DNA from: an uncultured Fibrobacter sp.
GTDB lineage: Bacteria > Fibrobacterota > Fibrobacteria > Fibrobacterales > Fibrobacteraceae
Length of the DNA: 7,984 bases
NCBI RefSeq assembly: GCF_900316465.1
Contig: NZ_ONDD01000051.1
Location: forward strand, 1-7,984
Direction of reading: 5' to 3'
The first letter of the stretch is position 1. The number at the start of each line of letters is the position of its first letter. The position numbers and the translations under genes are program-made. The notes under the pieces are model-generated. The model was not told the origin of the DNA. It did not search any database and saw nothing but the letters and a program-made list of their open reading frames with translations. This document shows positions 1-6,549 of the stretch, in pieces.

Positions 1-415
1 GCAAGGAGTTGTCGAACTCCTGAGCCCGCTTAAGGGCAAGATTACCGCCGTTCGCGGCAACTGCGACGCCGAAGTGGACCAGATGGTGCTGGGATTCCCC
101 TGCCTCGCGGACTACGCCGAATTTGAAGAAAATGGATTGCGCCTATTTTTGAGCCACGGTCACCTGTACGACCCGTATCTGTTCAGCCACTACAAGGCCG
201 ACGTGTATTTTTCCGGTCATACACATATCTTTACCGCCGAAAAAAACGCTGATGGAGTCTACTGCCTGAACCCCGGCTCCACGAGCCTGCCCAAAGGCGG
301 AAACCCACCTACCTTCGGACTCTACGAAACCTTCGACGGCACCACTCCCCCGCGATTCAGCGTACACCACCTGGAAACCGGCAAGGAACTCGCGGCCGTC
401 GAAATCGTGAAATAA
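1..415 (+). CDS. yfcE: YfcE-type metallophosphoesterase, 5'-truncated by window edge
   Basis: This is the C-terminal 137 residues of a calcineurin-like phosphodiesterase, in frame from base 2 and ending at TAA 413-415. Visible metal-site motifs are VRGNCD (the GN-C/H-D block) near the left edge, LSHGH, SGHTH and NPGS followed by PKGGNP. The order and the stretch after GNCD (EVDQM) match Escherichia coli YfcE closely. That protein has about 184 residues, so roughly the first 50, with the N-terminal Asp-x-His metal ligands, lie outside the window. Family knowledge: E. coli YfcE is a manganese-dependent cytosolic phosphodiesterase active on artificial diesters; its natural substrate is unknown. 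The next gene starts one base after this stop, so the two are probably co-transcribed and perhaps translationally coupled. The family call is secure; the physiological role is not. Confidence 0.93.
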   Translation, partial: QGVVELLSPLKGKITAVRGNCDAEVDQMVLGFPCLADYAEFEENGLRLFLSHGHLYDPYLFSHYKADVYFSGHTHIFTAEKNADGVYCLNPGSTSLPKGGNPPTFGLYETFDGTTPPRFSVHHLETGKELAAVEIVK

Positions 416-416
416 C

Positions 417-1670
417 ATGCGAAATCTATTTGCAATCGTCTTCTTTCTCGGAATCGTGCTTTGGGGTACGCCGGTTTTGGCGCAAGATGTCAACGTCTGT
501 TCGTTTGACTCGACCCTGATGGTTCATTTTGTCCGTGGGGATCTTTCCGAAGTCCCCGCCATATTGGACTACATCAAGGAAAACGCCCCTAAAATTCGTA
601 ACGAGCTCTGCAAAGACGAATTAATGCAAAGCGAACTCACCCATTTGGCCGGTAACCTCTACTGGACAGATAGACCCGGGCATGTGTCAGTCCCTATCGC
701 CTACACTAGGTACATGAATTTTGGCGGTCAAGAAGTAAACGGGAGAACTCTGACTGAAGAAGAAAACGCCGTGTACAACCTAGTCATGGACTACATGATT
801 TCGAAGTACGACATGCTCTATGCGCTCGCCAAGAAGACTAGCCTGCAAAAGAATTCTAAGCTGAAAACAGGCGCGTTCGTCGAATACATGTTTACGTATT
901 GGCTAAAGCCCGAAGATGTCGGCTCTGCCGCCATAGAAATCGCCAAGACGCCGGCTGGAATCGCCGTCGACGCGGCAACCTCCTGGGCAACCTTGTGGAT
1001 TCAAAAAGAAAGCCCTTACGAACGAGATACCTACTACGATTTTGACTACAGTTGGCTATTGATTGCCCGAGACAACTTTTTCAGGCGTTACCCCGTTACT
1101 CCCTATAGAACCGCGTTACAAGCCTTGATTAATCAGGACATCGTCGCCGAATTACACGAAGCGGACAAGAATAGCGGAGTTTTAGGCCTTTGTGTCGGAG
1201 TTTCTGTAGGAAAATCGCTCATGACATCCGGCCTGGAAGCCGTTAACGAAAATTTCACCTTCAGCGTTCCGAACGCAAGAATCCAGGTATTCCGATTCGT
1301 ATTCCAGCTTCAAGTTGACCTGATGTTTGCAGACGGAATTTCTGCCGCAGGACTGGACGCCATGATCGGCCGCACCTACGAATTCAACGAATACGGTTTC
1401 GACGTGTTGGCGGGAATCGGTTTCGATGAATTCTATGTGGGCCAAGACTCCATCATGAATCTTGCATTCATGGGTGGTATCCAGGCCATGAGACGATTCC
1501 CCTTGGGCGACATGGCAAACATCACCCCTAAACTGCAGTGGATTTTAAAGACAGTCCATTTTGACGACCCGGTCAAGAACCGCAAACGCCGCGCCTTCAT
1601 CAATCAATTCAGCATCGGCATTTCGTTCGAAGGCCGACAACCGCTTTCACGTCTGAACGCGTTTAAATAG
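417..1670 (+). CDS. Exported protein of unknown function, helical N-terminal part and beta-rich C-terminal part
   Basis: I do not recognise this 417-residue protein. It begins with a clear Sec signal peptide: MRN, a hydrophobic core rich in F/I/V/L, then PVLA with likely cleavage after Ala22. The mature protein has two parts by inspection. Residues about 30-240 look mainly helical, with Cys28 and Cys65 that could form a disulfide and a tyrosine/tryptophan-rich stretch around 200-230. Residues about 243-417 read as alternating beta-strands separated by short turns (GLCVGVSVGKS, RFVFQLQVDLMFADG, YGFDVLAGIGFDEF, NQFSIGISFEG), like a small membrane barrel or beta-sandwich. It does not end in the usual terminal Phe of outer-membrane proteins, so periplasm or outer membrane are both possible. 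The ATG lies one base after the yfcE stop, with no obvious Shine-Dalgarno site, suggesting coupling. The function is not inferable. Confidence 0.85.
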   Translation: MRNLFAIVFFLGIVLWGTPVLAQDVNVCSFDSTLMVHFVRGDLSEVPAILDYIKENAPKIRNELCKDELMQSELTHLAGNLYWTDRPGHVSVPIAYTRYMNFGGQEVNGRTLTEEENAVYNLVMDYMISKYDMLYALAKKTSLQKNSKLKTGAFVEYMFTYWLKPEDVGSAAIEIAKTPAGIAVDAATSWATLWIQKESPYERDTYYDFDYSWLLIARDNFFRRYPVTPYRTALQALINQDIVAELHEADKNSGVLGLCVGVSVGKSLMTSGLEAVNENFTFSVPNARIQVFRFVFQLQVDLMFADGISAAGLDAMIGRTYEFNEYGFDVLAGIGFDEFYVGQDSIMNLAFMGGIQAMRRFPLGDMANITPKLQWILKTVHFDDPVKNRKRRAFINQFSIGISFEGRQPLSRLNAFK

Positions 1671-1678
1671 CCCTATTT
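1665..1678. repeat. Short perfect inverted repeat spanning two converging stop codons
   Basis: Six bases, AAATAG, are followed by CC and then CTATTT, a perfect 6-bp inverted repeat. It contains the TAG stops of both converging genes, whose coding regions are only two bases apart. The stem is AT-rich with a two-base loop, so it is a poor intrinsic terminator on its own. It may simply reflect two TAG stops facing each other. Confidence 0.3.
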
Positions 1679-2419
1679 CTTCAGTGCCGAGAGGAATTCC
1701 TTGAGGCGGGAATCTTTCGGGTTGTCGAAAATTTCTTCGGGGGAGCCATCTTCCTTGACGTAGCCGTCGGCAAAGAACAGCACGCGGTTGGCGACTTCGC
1801 GGGCAAAGCTCATTTCGTGCGTCACCACGACCATCGTCATGCCGGATTTTGCCAAGTCCTTCATGATCTTGAGAACTTCGCCGACCATTTCGGGGTCCAA
1901 GGCACTCGTCGGTTCGTCAAACAGAATTGCCTCGGGCTGCATGGCCATGGCGCGGGCAATCGCCACACGCTGTTGCTGGCCGCCGGAGAGCTGTGCCGGA
2001 TAATGATCCGCACGTTCCAGGAGCCCGATACGTTTCAGGAGTTCCTTCGCACGGGTCTCGGCATCGGCTTTGGAAAGTAGCCCCAATTTCACAGGAGCGA
2101 ACATGATATTCTTGAGTGCGGTCATGTTCTTGAACAAGTTAAACTGCTGAAACACCATGCCCACGCGCCTGCGAACATCTGGCTTCGAAATACCCTTCGC
2201 CAAGATGCTCTTGCCGTCCAACAAAATGTCGCCGCTTGTCGGAATTTCAAGCAAGTTCAGTTGGCGGAGGAACGTAGACTTGCCGCAACCCGAAGGCCCG
2301 ATAATCGCAATCACGTCGCCGCGGTGGATGTCTAAAGAAATTCCCTTGAGAATTTGCTTATCGCCGTAGGCTTTGCAAAGGTCCTTGACCTGGATTAAAG
2401 TTTCTGCATTAGCGTTCAT
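1673..2419 (-). CDS. glnQ: Polar amino acid ABC transporter ATP-binding protein (GlnQ family)
   Basis: A complete 248-residue ABC ATPase that powers amino acid import from the cytosolic face of the inner membrane. All nucleotide-binding elements are present: Walker A GPSGCGKST (41-49), Q-loop VFQQFNLF (89-96), signature LSGGQQQ (144-150), Walker B AILFDEPT (164-171), D-loop SALD (172-175) and switch His201 in VVVTHEMSFA. Length and motif wording are typical of the GlnQ/HisP/ArtP subfamily, and no extra C-terminal regulatory domain is present. The gene overlaps the upstream binding-protein/permease gene by 11 nt (2409-2419), and a GAGG lies about 10 nt before the ATG, inside that gene. Together the two genes give all parts of an importer. 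The exact amino acid substrate cannot be read from this subunit; the symbol denotes the subfamily only. Confidence 0.95.
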   Translation of the reverse strand: MNANAETLIQVKDLCKAYGDKQILKGISLDIHRGDVIAIIGPSGCGKSTFLRQLNLLEIPTSGDILLDGKSILAKGISKPDVRRRVGMVFQQFNLFKNMTALKNIMFAPVKLGLLSKADAETRAKELLKRIGLLERADHYPAQLSGGQQQRVAIARAMAMQPEAILFDEPTSALDPEMVGEVLKIMKDLAKSGMTMVVVTHEMSFAREVANRVLFFADGYVKEDGSPEEIFDNPKDSRLKEFLSALKK

Positions 2420-3902
2420 TTTTCTTCAACCTCTTTTCAAGCTTTGCAACGCAAGACGAAAGTCCTGCCACCAGGATAAAGTAGATGGCCGCTACAGCAA
2501 GGAGCGGGAGCATGGCCTCGTAGGTCATGCTGCGGATAATGTCACCACCGCGGGTCAAATCGGTCAGGCCGATGTAGCCGCAAATGGACGTTTCCTTAAT
2601 GAGCGAGATAAATTCATTCGTAAGAGCCGGGAGCGAATTCTTGAAAGCCTGCGGGTAAACGATGCTGTAAAGAATCGTGCGGAAACGGAGGCCAAGGCTA
2701 CGGCCCGCTTCAATCTGGCCCGGATCTACCCCCTTGATACCGCTGCGGATAATTTCGGAGACGTATGCACCGGAGTTCACGCCGAAGGCCACGATTGCCA
2801 CCAGAATCTTGTTCACATTCACCGACGAGAATACGATGTAATAAATGATAAGCAGCTGGATCATCATCGGCGTTCCGCGAATCACGGCGAGGTACACCCT
2901 GGCAATTCCATTCAGAACCTTATGGCGGCCATTGAATTCATTGCTGGTGCGGATTTGCGCAATCACAAAGCCAATCAGAATGCCGAGGAGGGCTGCAAAG
3001 AACGAAATAATCAGCGTGTTGCAAAGGCCTGTGACAATGAACTTCCAGCGGTCCTCTTTCACAAAATTCTTGTGCAGGTGATCAACGAAGGATTCTTCGC
3101 TCACAGCAGCCTCGTCACCGCGGACAATCACTACAATCTTCGAAAGCGTATACGGAGTCGTGAAGTTGATGGACTTCTTGCGATCTTCGGTCACGGTAAA
3201 GCCCGCGAAGCCCACATCGGCCTTGCCCGAAGAAACCGCATTGATAATCGCATCGAATTCGATATCCTGAATTTCAACCGTGCGGTTCATGAAGTCGGCA
3301 ATATAGTTGACCACTTCGATATCGAAACCGGTAATTTTTGCGTTTTCGTAGTATTCGTACGGCGGGAACTGGGCATTCGTCGAAAGTACCAGCTTCGGGC
3401 CTTCGGTCACCTTCTTCTGGTAATGGAAATTTCCTGTGCGGTTGATGTAGGTATTGAAAAGGGAATCATAGGTTCCGTCCAGTTTCATCTGGGCAAGCGC
3501 CTGGTTCACCGTATCGAGCAACGCTTCGTTGCCCTTCGCGACCACGCCCGCGTACATTTCTTCGACAAAGACTTCTTCGAGAATGCGGAGCGACGGATTC
3601 TGCCGCACAAAGGCCTTGGCCGGCTGGTCGTCACTCATGACCGCATCGATTTTCCCCTGCAACAGCGCCTGCACGGCATCGGCGAGTTTCGTGTAGCGGT
3701 CCACGTCAATTTTCGCAGTATCGCCGCCGAAATCGGACGCATAAATATCGGCGGTGTTGCCGATCTGCACACCCACTTTCTTGTGGCCGAGATCGTTAAT
3801 GCTGTGGACTTTATTGGGGATTACCGCCTGCTTGCTTTCGCAAGAAACCAGGGCGAGCGCGTAAAACGCTAAAAAAAATGGGAGGAGGATTTTTCGCATC
3901 AT
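2409..3902 (-). CDS. Amino acid ABC transporter: lipoprotein substrate-binding domain fused to permease, binding domain in permuted order
   Basis: A 497-residue fusion. Residues 1-21 are a lipoprotein signal peptide with lipobox LVSC (Cys21). Residues about 33-155 match the second half of a family 3 solute-binding protein (INDLGHKKVGVQIGNT, IDAVMSDDQPAKAF, then LDGTYDSLFNTYI, normally the C-terminal end). Residues about 169-261 match the first half (LVLSTNAQFPPYEYY, FAGFTVTEDRKKSINF). The two halves are therefore reversed. Ligand contacts by alignment from memory to E. coli GlnH and HisJ remain: Phe179, Ala233-Gly234, Thr236, Arg241, Thr50 and Asp91, which favours an alpha-amino acid ligand. 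Residues about 288-497 form the permease, with IRGTPMMIQ (341-349) and the EAA loop IEAGRSLG onward (397-420). There are tandem ATG codons at 3902 and 3899; GGTAAGG at 3910-3916 is the likely ribosome site. The ATPase gene overlaps the 3' end. Confidence 0.93.
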   Translation of the reverse strand: MMRKILLPFFLAFYALALVSCESKQAVIPNKVHSINDLGHKKVGVQIGNTADIYASDFGGDTAKIDVDRYTKLADAVQALLQGKIDAVMSDDQPAKAFVRQNPSLRILEEVFVEEMYAGVVAKGNEALLDTVNQALAQMKLDGTYDSLFNTYINRTGNFHYQKKVTEGPKLVLSTNAQFPPYEYYENAKITGFDIEVVNYIADFMNRTVEIQDIEFDAIINAVSSGKADVGFAGFTVTEDRKKSINFTTPYTLSKIVVIVRGDEAAVSEESFVDHLHKNFVKEDRWKFIVTGLCNTLIISFFAALLGILIGFVIAQIRTSNEFNGRHKVLNGIARVYLAVIRGTPMMIQLLIIYYIVFSSVNVNKILVAIVAFGVNSGAYVSEIIRSGIKGVDPGQIEAGRSLGLRFRTILYSIVYPQAFKNSLPALTNEFISLIKETSICGYIGLTDLTRGGDIIRSMTYEAMLPLLAVAAIYFILVAGLSSCVAKLEKRLKKNER

Positions 3903-3965
3903 CTTTTAACCTTACCAAAAAGTTAGTTAAAAGACCATGGTTTGGGAACCCCTTGTGAGTTTTAT

Positions 3966-5627
3966 TTAATAAATCAATTTCAAATCATCTATAATGAGCG
4001 TCGCACCCTTTACGCCCTTATAATGGTTTCCGTCGGCACTGGAGGCAAAAACCACGCGAATGTGAGTCACGGGTTCTTCTCCTGTTCCCTGCACGAGGCC
4101 GTTATTGATAGCGGCCTTATTCGAAGATTTCAACTTGGTATCGAATGTCGAAGAATTTTCGATGGGAGATCCTTCAAGAGGTTCGCCATACTTGAGTTTC
4201 AGGCGAAGCGTGCGCATGCCATTTTCATCGGGTTCCGAAACGCTTACTACGTCCGGATTTTCGCGGCCGGAGTTGTCAGCCTTGGTGGAGCGGAACCAAG
4301 CCGAGGCCACCAGCGTGTTGACATCGGTGGACTTGCGGTTCACATTCTTGTTGCCGGTGCGGTTTTCGAGCAGAATGTAGATATCACAGCTGTCGCCCTT
4401 GCCCTCGTAGCTGAACTTGACTTCCATGTATTCGGGCCTTGCCGCAAAGGGCTTGCCAAAGTCCAGAAGTTCATTGCCGTCGGGCCAGGTCGAAGAATTC
4501 GCCATCGAAAGCGTGCCCACGCCATTGGGGTTAAAGTCGGCCGTATAGAGGCTCCCGCTGGCCGTGATGCCAAGGACTGAGCTCGTCTTGATTTCGGCAC
4601 CGATCATGGAGCCCGAAGTCACCTTTTTCGTCGTCGTCACAAGCGTATTGGCGTTGCCCCAAATAGAATCCGGCGTGACATCATTCTTGTTCCAGGAGTT
4701 GAAATTTTCGCCCGGCAACTGGTAGCCCGCCTTCACCGAATAAGTGACGCTTTCGTCTTCATTCGTCACCTTGACCTGAACACCCGCGCCGAAATCGTAA
4801 GACTCGCCTACCGTCACATTGGCCGAAGCGCCTTCTGAAAGTTCCATCGCCGAAAGTTCAAGGGCGGTTAAATCCGTACGGAAATCAAGATCGTCCACAT
4901 GGATGGACTTGTTTTCTTCATCGATAACAGCTGCTTTTCCGGCAATCGAAAGGGACAAAATCTTCGGAGCCTCGGTGCTACCTTCAGAAGAACTAGACGG
5001 TTCATCGGATTCCGACGAACTTGAAGTGCTTGCAGAACTGCCCGGTTCATCGGCTTTTTGAGAGCTGCTAGAAGAATTTTTGGACGCCGAACTGCTGGAC
5101 TTGTCGCTCTTTTTGGAGCTACTAGATTTACCTTCTGCAGAACTGCCGGATTTAGCCGAGGAACTGCTTTCGGGTTCCACATTCGGGATATTGAAAGTCA
5201 ACTGCCAAACAGCCTTCTTACCACTTTCGGAAACCACGACCACATAAAGCACGTGGCTAGAAGGCACACGGATTTTATTACCCGATTCAATCGTTTCTTT
5301 GGAATACTTTACCTTCTTGGCGAGAGAATCGAGCCCCGCGGAATCCTTCGGAAACTCATCGATATCGTCTTTCACCAAATGAAGGCTTGCAAAATGGCTC
5401 AGATTGAGTTCTTCAAGCGTCACCGAGTCCCAAGTGTCAAGCGAATCGGGAACTTCGGCCAAGTCAAATTCAATGCGGTGTTGTTCCGAGTAAATCGCCG
5501 GCGAGCCGTCTTGTTCGGCAACGGCAATTTCTTTGAGTTCGCGATAATCCGACGTGTCAAACGTATCATAATCGGCGGTACATGCGCCAAGAAGCATCAT
5601 CAAAGCAAGGAAAATCCACTTTTTCAT
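3966..5627 (-). CDS. PCMD-domain surface lipoprotein with serine-rich linker
   Basis: A 553-residue secreted lipoprotein. I place the start at the ATG at 5627 because GGGGAG (5635-5640) sits 7 nt upstream and the protein then opens with MKKW and a hydrophobic stretch ending in lipobox LGAC (Cys16). A GTG at 5642 would add five residues but would put that ribosome site inside the gene. Order: residues about 25-150, a beta-rich module ending in VVVVSESGKKAVWQLTF; residues about 153-218, a Ser-rich linker; residues about 223-302, an Ig-like module of the type that often precedes PCMD domains (ILSLSIAGKAA to VTYSVKAGY); residues about 305-553, a PCMD (putative carbohydrate metabolism, PF13201) domain, seen in GENFNSW, the WGNAN block, and the closing HIRVVFASSADG and IDDLKLIY. 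PCMD is usually a beta-sandwich of unproven role on cell surfaces. It lies 18 nt after the barrel gene, so an operon is likely. Confidence 0.88.
   Translation of the reverse strand: MKKWIFLALMMLLGACTADYDTFDTSDYRELKEIAVAEQDGSPAIYSEQHRIEFDLAEVPDSLDTWDSVTLEELNLSHFASLHLVKDDIDEFPKDSAGLDSLAKKVKYSKETIESGNKIRVPSSHVLYVVVVSESGKKAVWQLTFNIPNVEPESSSSAKSGSSAEGKSSSSKKSDKSSSSASKNSSSSSQKADEPGSSASTSSSSESDEPSSSSEGSTEAPKILSLSIAGKAAVIDEENKSIHVDDLDFRTDLTALELSAMELSEGASANVTVGESYDFGAGVQVKVTNEDESVTYSVKAGYQLPGENFNSWNKNDVTPDSIWGNANTLVTTTKKVTSGSMIGAEIKTSSVLGITASGSLYTADFNPNGVGTLSMANSSTWPDGNELLDFGKPFAARPEYMEVKFSYEGKGDSCDIYILLENRTGNKNVNRKSTDVNTLVASAWFRSTKADNSGRENPDVVSVSEPDENGMRTLRLKLKYGEPLEGSPIENSSTFDTKLKSSNKAAINNGLVQGTGEEPVTHIRVVFASSADGNHYKGVKGATLIIDDLKLIY
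4974..5171 (-). other. Serine-rich low-complexity linker coding segment
   Basis: This part of the PCMD lipoprotein gene encodes about 66 residues dominated by Ser with Lys, Ala, Glu and Asp, including several SSSS runs. It joins the N-terminal module to the Ig-like and PCMD modules. Such poly-Ser spacers are a familiar trait of Fibrobacter secreted proteins. The serine codons are mixed rather than one tandem repeat. Confidence 0.85.
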
Positions 5628-5634
5628 ATTAGCA

Positions 5635-5640
5635 CTCCCC
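5635..5640 (-). promoter_or_regulatory. Ribosome binding site that fixes the PCMD lipoprotein start
   Basis: GGGGAG on the minus strand lies 7 nt before the ATG at 5627. It decides the start between that ATG and the in-frame GTG at 5642. It falls in the 18-nt gap after the stop of the barrel gene. Confidence 0.7.
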
Positions 5641-5645
5641 ACTTG

Positions 5646-6437
5646 TTAAAAGAAATAGACCAACGAAAAGTCCAAGGCCAGCAAGTTGATCTTGAAATTC
5701 ACGATATTGTACAGCACCTCGCTACGGGATTCCCCGTTTTCTTCGATTTCCATGAACGAAGAACTGAGCCCCAAGAGCCCCACCGAAGTTTCAAAAGCCA
5801 GGCGGTCCAGCACCATAATGCTCAAACCCGGATTGATTCCGAAGTTGAATGTCCAGCCGTGGTTTTTCGTCTTGGCCATTTCTTCGCCGTCGTCGGATTG
5901 CGAAATGCCGTAGGAATATTCCACCTTGAGCGAAGTTTCGTTAAAGAAATAGATGGTTCTGGAATCAAAAACCTTCAAGTAGTTCTTGAGAAACGGCTGT
6001 ACAAAGAATCCGTTGCTCACGTACTTGCGATGTTCCTTGACATCGGCAATGTCTTCGAGAATGGAGAAATCGATATCCACAAAAGTTCGGCTATACCCCA
6101 CTCGGGCACCGATGGCCATGGCATCACGGATAAAATAGCCGCCAAAGCCTTCGGCCGTAAACGTGTACCCCTCGGCCTTGTAAATATCGCCGAAAATGAT
6201 ATTCAGGGCGTCTTCATCCGATTCACCCTGCAGCAAGAACAAGGTAGCACCCGTCAAGAAGTTTCCACGATGAATCGCTTCGTCTTCTTGAACAGCATGA
6301 AGGTTTGCCAGGAGACCGCCCTTTTCTGCATGCAAAGATTTCGTCGGAGTTGTACCAGTCGAATCGTTTGAATTTGCCGCAAAAACCTGCGACACAAAAA
6401 GCGACATCAAAAAGACAAAAAGAAACCTATACATCAT
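5646..6437 (-). CDS. Probable outer-membrane beta-barrel protein
   Basis: A 263-residue exported protein with a signal peptide cleaved probably after Ala20 (QVFA before ANSN). After a polar segment to about residue 55, the rest reads as amphipathic strands and turns: FLTGATLFLLQG, YTFTAEGFGGYFIRDAMAIGARVGYSRTF, FFVQPFLKNYLKV, TIYFFNETSLKVEYSYG, WTFNFGINPGLSIMVL, LAFETSVGLLGL, FKINLLALDFSLVYFF. The C-terminal Phe after alternating hydrophobic residues is the usual outer-membrane assembly signal. The phrase RDAMAIGARVGYSRT resembles porin-family barrels of the FCB group. I estimate eight or so strands; this is by eye. There are tandem ATGs at 6437 and 6434, with no evident Shine-Dalgarno. It leads a likely operon with the PCMD lipoprotein. 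The ligand or function is unknown. Confidence 0.85.
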   Translation of the reverse strand: MMYRFLFVFLMSLFVSQVFAANSNDSTGTTPTKSLHAEKGGLLANLHAVQEDEAIHRGNFLTGATLFLLQGESDEDALNIIFGDIYKAEGYTFTAEGFGGYFIRDAMAIGARVGYSRTFVDIDFSILEDIADVKEHRKYVSNGFFVQPFLKNYLKVFDSRTIYFFNETSLKVEYSYGISQSDDGEEMAKTKNHGWTFNFGINPGLSIMVLDRLAFETSVGLLGLSSSFMEIEENGESRSEVLYNIVNFKINLLALDFSLVYFF

Positions 6438-6549
6438 AGTGACTAAATATAATTAAAGTTTACATTCGGTTTACTTTTTAACACTTACAATCACAGTCTA
6501 CAGCCGACCGTCTTATGCTTGTTATCCACTAAATACTATATTATTTCGC
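6438..6549. promoter_or_regulatory. Divergent intergenic region, probable promoters for both flanking genes
   Basis: This 112-bp AT-rich gap separates the leftward barrel gene from the rightward radical SAM gene, so promoters in both directions are expected. Rightward, TACTAT (6534-6539) or TATATT (6537-6542) could be a -10 element; either would start transcription only a few bases before the ATG at 6550. Leftward, an AT-rich stretch near 6445-6455 could be a -10. I see no good -35 hexamer either way, no strong operator palindrome and no Shine-Dalgarno for either gene. Confidence 0.4.

Noticed and set aside
2373..3872. A 499-codon open frame on the plus strand opposite the binding-protein/permease gene
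   Set aside because: It lies antisense to a gene with clear domain motifs. Its product is rich in Arg, His and Asn with no recognisable motif, as expected of a codon-bias shadow.
2409..3902. A frameshift or misassembly as the cause of the reversed binding-domain halves
   Set aside because: The frame is open throughout, and both halves and the permease join smoothly with plausible linkers and intact key residues. A rearrangement artefact would not be expected to preserve this.
3903..3965. A possible terminator between the PCMD gene and the transporter (GGTT, CCCA, AACC and an ACCATGGT palindrome, followed by TCTTTT on the minus strand)
   Set aside because: The stem is only 4 bp and the T-run is short and interrupted. 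It is too weak to call, so read-through from the barrel-PCMD operon cannot be excluded.
4974..5171. A tandem DNA repeat in the serine-rich region
   Set aside because: The serine codons and the intervening residues vary. It is protein low complexity rather than a true nucleotide repeat array.
5058..6371. A 437-codon open frame on the plus strand across the barrel and PCMD genes
   Set aside because: It is antisense to two genes with signal peptides and coherent architecture, spans their junction, and shows no domain or ribosome site.
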